Positions 60,712 to 64,000 of a stretch of DNA of 64,000 nt are shown here, piece after piece. Origin of the DNA: Amphirosellinia nigrospora (taxonomy: Eukaryota; Ascomycota; Sordariomycetes; Xylariales; Xylariaceae); NCBI GenBank assembly GCA_004123355.1, contig SCHM01000001.1, positions 6,068,001 through 6,132,000 of the forward strand, in the 5' to 3' direction. Position 1 is the stretch's first letter; every line of letters starts with the position of its first letter. The translations under genes were made by a program, and so were the position numbers. A model generated the notes under the pieces. It was given only the letters and a program-made list of their open reading frames with translations, was not told the DNA's origin and made no database searches.

Positions 60712-63700
60712 ATGTTTGGGAGTCGATCCTCGTCCAAGGAGCACCGGTTTCTTGAGGGACAGGTTTCGGCCCTGCGGGAACTCAACCTGTTTAACCCCTC
60801 CGACTCACGTTCGCTCCGCTCTCTGTCCAAAGAAACAAGAAGACCGAAGCAGTACCAACAGTGGGCCATCTTATACAGAAAAGAGTAAGTGTTGCGCTCT
60901 TCAACGCATTGGACTTTTATTATCGCCACCGGATACCTTGCACCACTTAAAACCTATCGGCGCTTTCGTCTTGTTTTATCTATGGTTGCCGCTGCTGACT
61001 CGCTTTACCCCTCCAGGCCATCTCCTTCAGACACCTTATCGCCACTCACCTAATCGCGCGCCGTCTCATCGATCTTCAGCCTCTCGAGGCTCGGCAGCTT
61101 CCAGGGACACCGTACGCCAGAACCCCACAATGTCGGGCATGATGAACACGGATAGAGGTCGAAACAGGCGAGAAAGAACCTTTGTGGGAAGTGAATGCGC
61201 TGTCTGCGAGGAGCCGCTGGAACATACGCTGCGTGGGGAGCGAATACTCCAGTTTTCTTGCTCGCACGTCTCTCACGAAGCTTGCTTTTATGAGTTTATT
61301 AAAGAGTTCGATTCTCAATATTGCCCGTCATGTAATGCGCCTTTGCATTTGGATACCAGTCGTGGGGGCAATGTGTTGGATATCGGTAAGCTACATGGAT
61401 ACTCTCGATCGCTGATTAGTACATGAGAGTTAACGGTTTCAAAAAGAGAAAATCACGAGCATGGTGCGCTCTACATCTATAAGCGACAACAGATCAATGA
61501 CTGCCCCGGCACCTGGGACTTGGGAGGGTCAGCCTGGACGGCCACCGAGTGGAGAGTCGAATCCGCGGTCTTTGCAAAGCAATGGCCGCGAGAGTGCAGC
61601 ACGAAGCCATACTCGAGAAGGGCGGGATGGATATGCCAGCGGCCGAGGCCACGGTCGTAGCGATAGTGAAGCCACAGGAGTTGCGTCTTCTGGTGGCTAC
61701 CCAGAGACCACACAGAGCGGACCACCTCCCCGCCGTCATGACTACGATTTACAAGCTATGGAAACGACACCAGGCAGCCCAAGGGCTATTACTCGTAACC
61801 CGATCCCGGCACCTTCCGTTGCAGTACGGTCAGAATTCCCAACTATAAATCGCTCGCGACAACAGCAGACTCTTACATGTCTTATAACGGTGGAGGTAGC
61901 GGACAGTAAATGGAGACCGGACCCCGAGGATCTCGGATCGATAAACCCGGCACCGCAGATGCGGGTTGAGGAAGCGTTCAACCCACCGAGACCGCCATCC
62001 CCAGCTCGGCCTACTCAACCACGTTTCTACCCTTATGAGCCACCAGGAGTCTTAGAGGAGATGACTGAAACTCTGCGAAACAAGGTGGATCATTGGCATG
62101 GCCTTGAATTTAATCGGTTAGCTATTGATATATATCTTGCCCCAACGTAGGTATAAGGCTGTGGCTAACGAGAAGTAGGTTTGGCAAGCTTCGGCTCTAC
62201 GGCACTCTACGGGTCGGAAAGGATAAAGTTTCATGGCAGGAACTGGAGTGTTTCTTATTTGCCGAGATGCTCATATGTGTAAAGGAGAAGAAACTCCCGC
62301 CCCACGCCCAACCGTGGGACGAAAATGGAATGCCACGAAAAACAACGCGGTGTACTCTGAAGGGCTCGATTCTTATAAAAAAGCACCTCAATGAAGTGAC
62401 GGAAACTGGCATGGGTAAGAAAGACTCTTTTCACCACTTAAACTGCAACAATATCTGACAATATGGGTAGTTGATGAGAATATTCTGACACTCAGTCTTT
62501 CTGTTGCCGAGCTTCCGCAGTTTCACTTGCGCTTTGATAACCGCAATCAGTTGAAGCTTTGGCACCAAGCTCTGCTCGATTTGAATGCAGTGGAGAGATC
62601 GCCAGTCAGAAGCCCAGGATTTGAACGTGATCGAGCTGAAACATCGGAAACGGATGATGAAGATTGGGCTCGAGGCACTCGTCCTCAGCGAGTTTCTTCA
62701 CTCGCTTCGTCATGGGGCGGTCCTAAGTCCGTCACTACAGCACCAACTGAATACACGACGTTCGCTAGGAACCCGTTATCATCCATTCATGTACCGATTG
62801 ATGTAGTTGTCGTGGTGCCCATCTCATCCTCGATGCAAGGTGTGAAGATCAACCTCGTACGAGATGCATTAAAATTCATGGTCAACACACTCGGCGAACG
62901 TGATCGAATGGGCCTGGTTACTTTCGGGTCAGGCGGAGGCGGTGTCCCTATCGTCGGAATGACGACAAAGGCATGGCAAGGCTGGAACAATGTCCTCAGT
63001 TCAATCAAGCCTGTTGGACAGAAAAGTCACCGTGCAGATGTCGTGGAGGGGGCTAATGTTGCTATGGATCTGCTGATGCAGCGTAAATACAACAATCCAA
63101 TCGCGACGATCATGCTTATTAGCGATGCATCAACCTCTGATGCTGATAGCGTCGACTTTGTTGTCTCACGCGCTGAAGCCGCCAAGTAAGACAATATCTC
63201 TACCGCTGCCAAGTTCTATCGCTAACTAGAAACAGAATTACTATCCACTCATTTGGGTTGGGAATGACGCATAAACCAGACACAATGATTGAGTTATCTA
63301 CTCGAACCAAGGCATCATACACCTATGTTAAAGACTGGATGATGCTACGGGAGTGCCTGGCCGGCTGCCTCGGTTCCATGCAGTCTCTGTCACACCAGAA
63401 TGTGAAGCTTAAGCTCAAGCTACCAGAAGGCTCCCCAGCGAGGTTTCACAAGATCAGTGGTGCACTGCAGATCACCAAACGCGCCACAGGCCGGGATGCA
63501 GAGGCTTCACTAGGTGATTTACGATTCGGCGACAAGAGAGACATTCTGGTGCAACTGGTAATCGTACCCGACACTCATCCCAAGAACAGCTTCCTCAAGA
63601 CCCTTGGGAGACCATTGTGTCTGGACTGGAGGCACTGGGCGGGCCAATGGATCATGACGATCAAAGAGCAATCTCCGTAGAGGAGGTACCTCTAATTCAA

Positions 63701-64000
63701 GCAGATCTAGTCTGGGGTGATATCTTACGAGATGGCACAATGATGCATCTGCCAAGACCATCTTTGCTGGCCATCACAATTCTTCCCGCTGTCCATAATT
63801 CAAAGAAGGCTTCTTGGGCGAACAACCCCCGATTCCTCCACACCCGCACATAGTTCAGCGACGAATGGAATTATTAACGTCAGACATGCTCACTCGAGCT
63901 CTAACCCTTGTCACCAGGGGCCAGCATGAGCGCGCTCACACACTATTGAATGAAACACGCTCGATTCTGAAGGGGCTTGGGAAAGGAGGATTACCACCGG
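60712..64000 (+). CDS. RING-PH-VWA domain protein (Ste5/Far1-like architecture), 3' end outside window
   Basis: Large signalling-type protein. Exon 1 (60712-60884) begins MFGSRSSSKEHRFLEGQVSA. The RING is CAVCEEPLEH, FSCSHVSHEACF, CPSCNAPL (about 61196-61344). A disordered S/P/G-rich linker follows, then a PH-like domain split by an intron (FGKLRLYGTLRVGKDKVSW, ECFLFAEMLICVKEKK, FHLRFDNRNQLKLWHQALLD). A von Willebrand A domain comes next (VPIDVVVVVPISSSMQGVKI, RDRMGLVTFGSGGGG, TIMLISDAST, HSFGLGMTHKPDTMIELS); its metal-site DxSxS reads PxSxS. Introns fitting in phase: 60885-61016, 61386-61446 (GTAAGC), 62117-62178 (GTTAGC), 62415-62470 (GTAAGA) and 63186-63235 (GTAAGA). The frame changes near 61053 and after about 63580. 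RING, PH and VWA in this order are also those of yeast Ste5 and Far1; scaffold function is inferred. Confidence 0.85.

Noticed and set aside
62147-62178. A 32-base intron in the RING-PH-VWA gene
   Set aside because: The longer alternative 62117-62178 has a GTTAGC donor, normal length, the same acceptor and correct phase, and joins FNR to FGKLRLYGTL directly.
1-64000. tRNA, rRNA, CRISPR arrays, bacterial-type operons or intact transposons
   Set aside because: I looked for tRNA A/B-box pairs, regularly spaced direct repeats, terminal repeats and reverse transcriptase, integrase or transposase motifs, and saw none that I could support.

Overview
The window is nuclear DNA of a filamentous ascomycete (Pezizomycotina). 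Introns are short (about 50 to 130 nt) with GT(A/R)NGT donors, CTAAC/CTGAC branch-like sequences and YAG acceptors. The recognisable proteins have the form usual in filamentous fungi: the Mkk1/2-type MAPK kinase, Dbp8, Cwf23, Rmd1, and a RING-PH-VWA protein. The very frequent CCTAGG/TACCTA-type intergenic words suggest Sordariomycetes, but this is only an impression.

Layout. Left (1-6 kb): the 3' part of the 60S maturation GTPase EFL1/RIA1 (+), the mitochondrial Fe-S protein IBA57/CAF17 (-), and an ECM33-like GPI protein (+). From 6 to 24.8 kb the DNA is gene-poor, with one orphan coding fragment (8.2-8.6 kb) and one conserved Pezizomycotina protein of unknown function (15.4-16.2 kb, -). A gene-rich core follows: DBP8 (-), MAPKK MKK1/2 (+), CWF23 (-), a PHRF1-like RING/PHD protein (-), a saccharopine-dehydrogenase-like oxidoreductase (+), RMD1 (+), an NHP10-like HMG-box protein (-) and CCT8 (+), to 49 kb. 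A second gene-poor stretch (49-60.7 kb) holds only an intronless flavin monooxygenase (55.8-57.3 kb, +). A RING-PH-VWA protein with Ste5/Far1-like architecture (+) starts at 60.7 kb and runs off the right edge.

The genes are unrelated housekeeping and signalling functions: ribosome assembly (EFL1, DBP8), splicing (CWF23), protein folding (CCT8), Fe-S assembly (IBA57), chromatin and transcription (NHP10-like, PHRF1-like), and cell-wall or mating-type signalling (MKK, ECM33-like, Ste5/Far1-like). There is no operon-like or biosynthetic cluster.

The most important observation is technical. Nearly every conserved gene changes reading frame inside its exons, and most of the changes can be explained by the loss of one base from a short run of identical bases. 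As these include essential genes, I read this as uncorrected consensus error rather than gene decay. All CDS spans below are outer limits of genes whose frame is not continuous in this sequence. I found no convincing new biological system, no CRISPR, no tRNA or rRNA gene, and no intact transposon.
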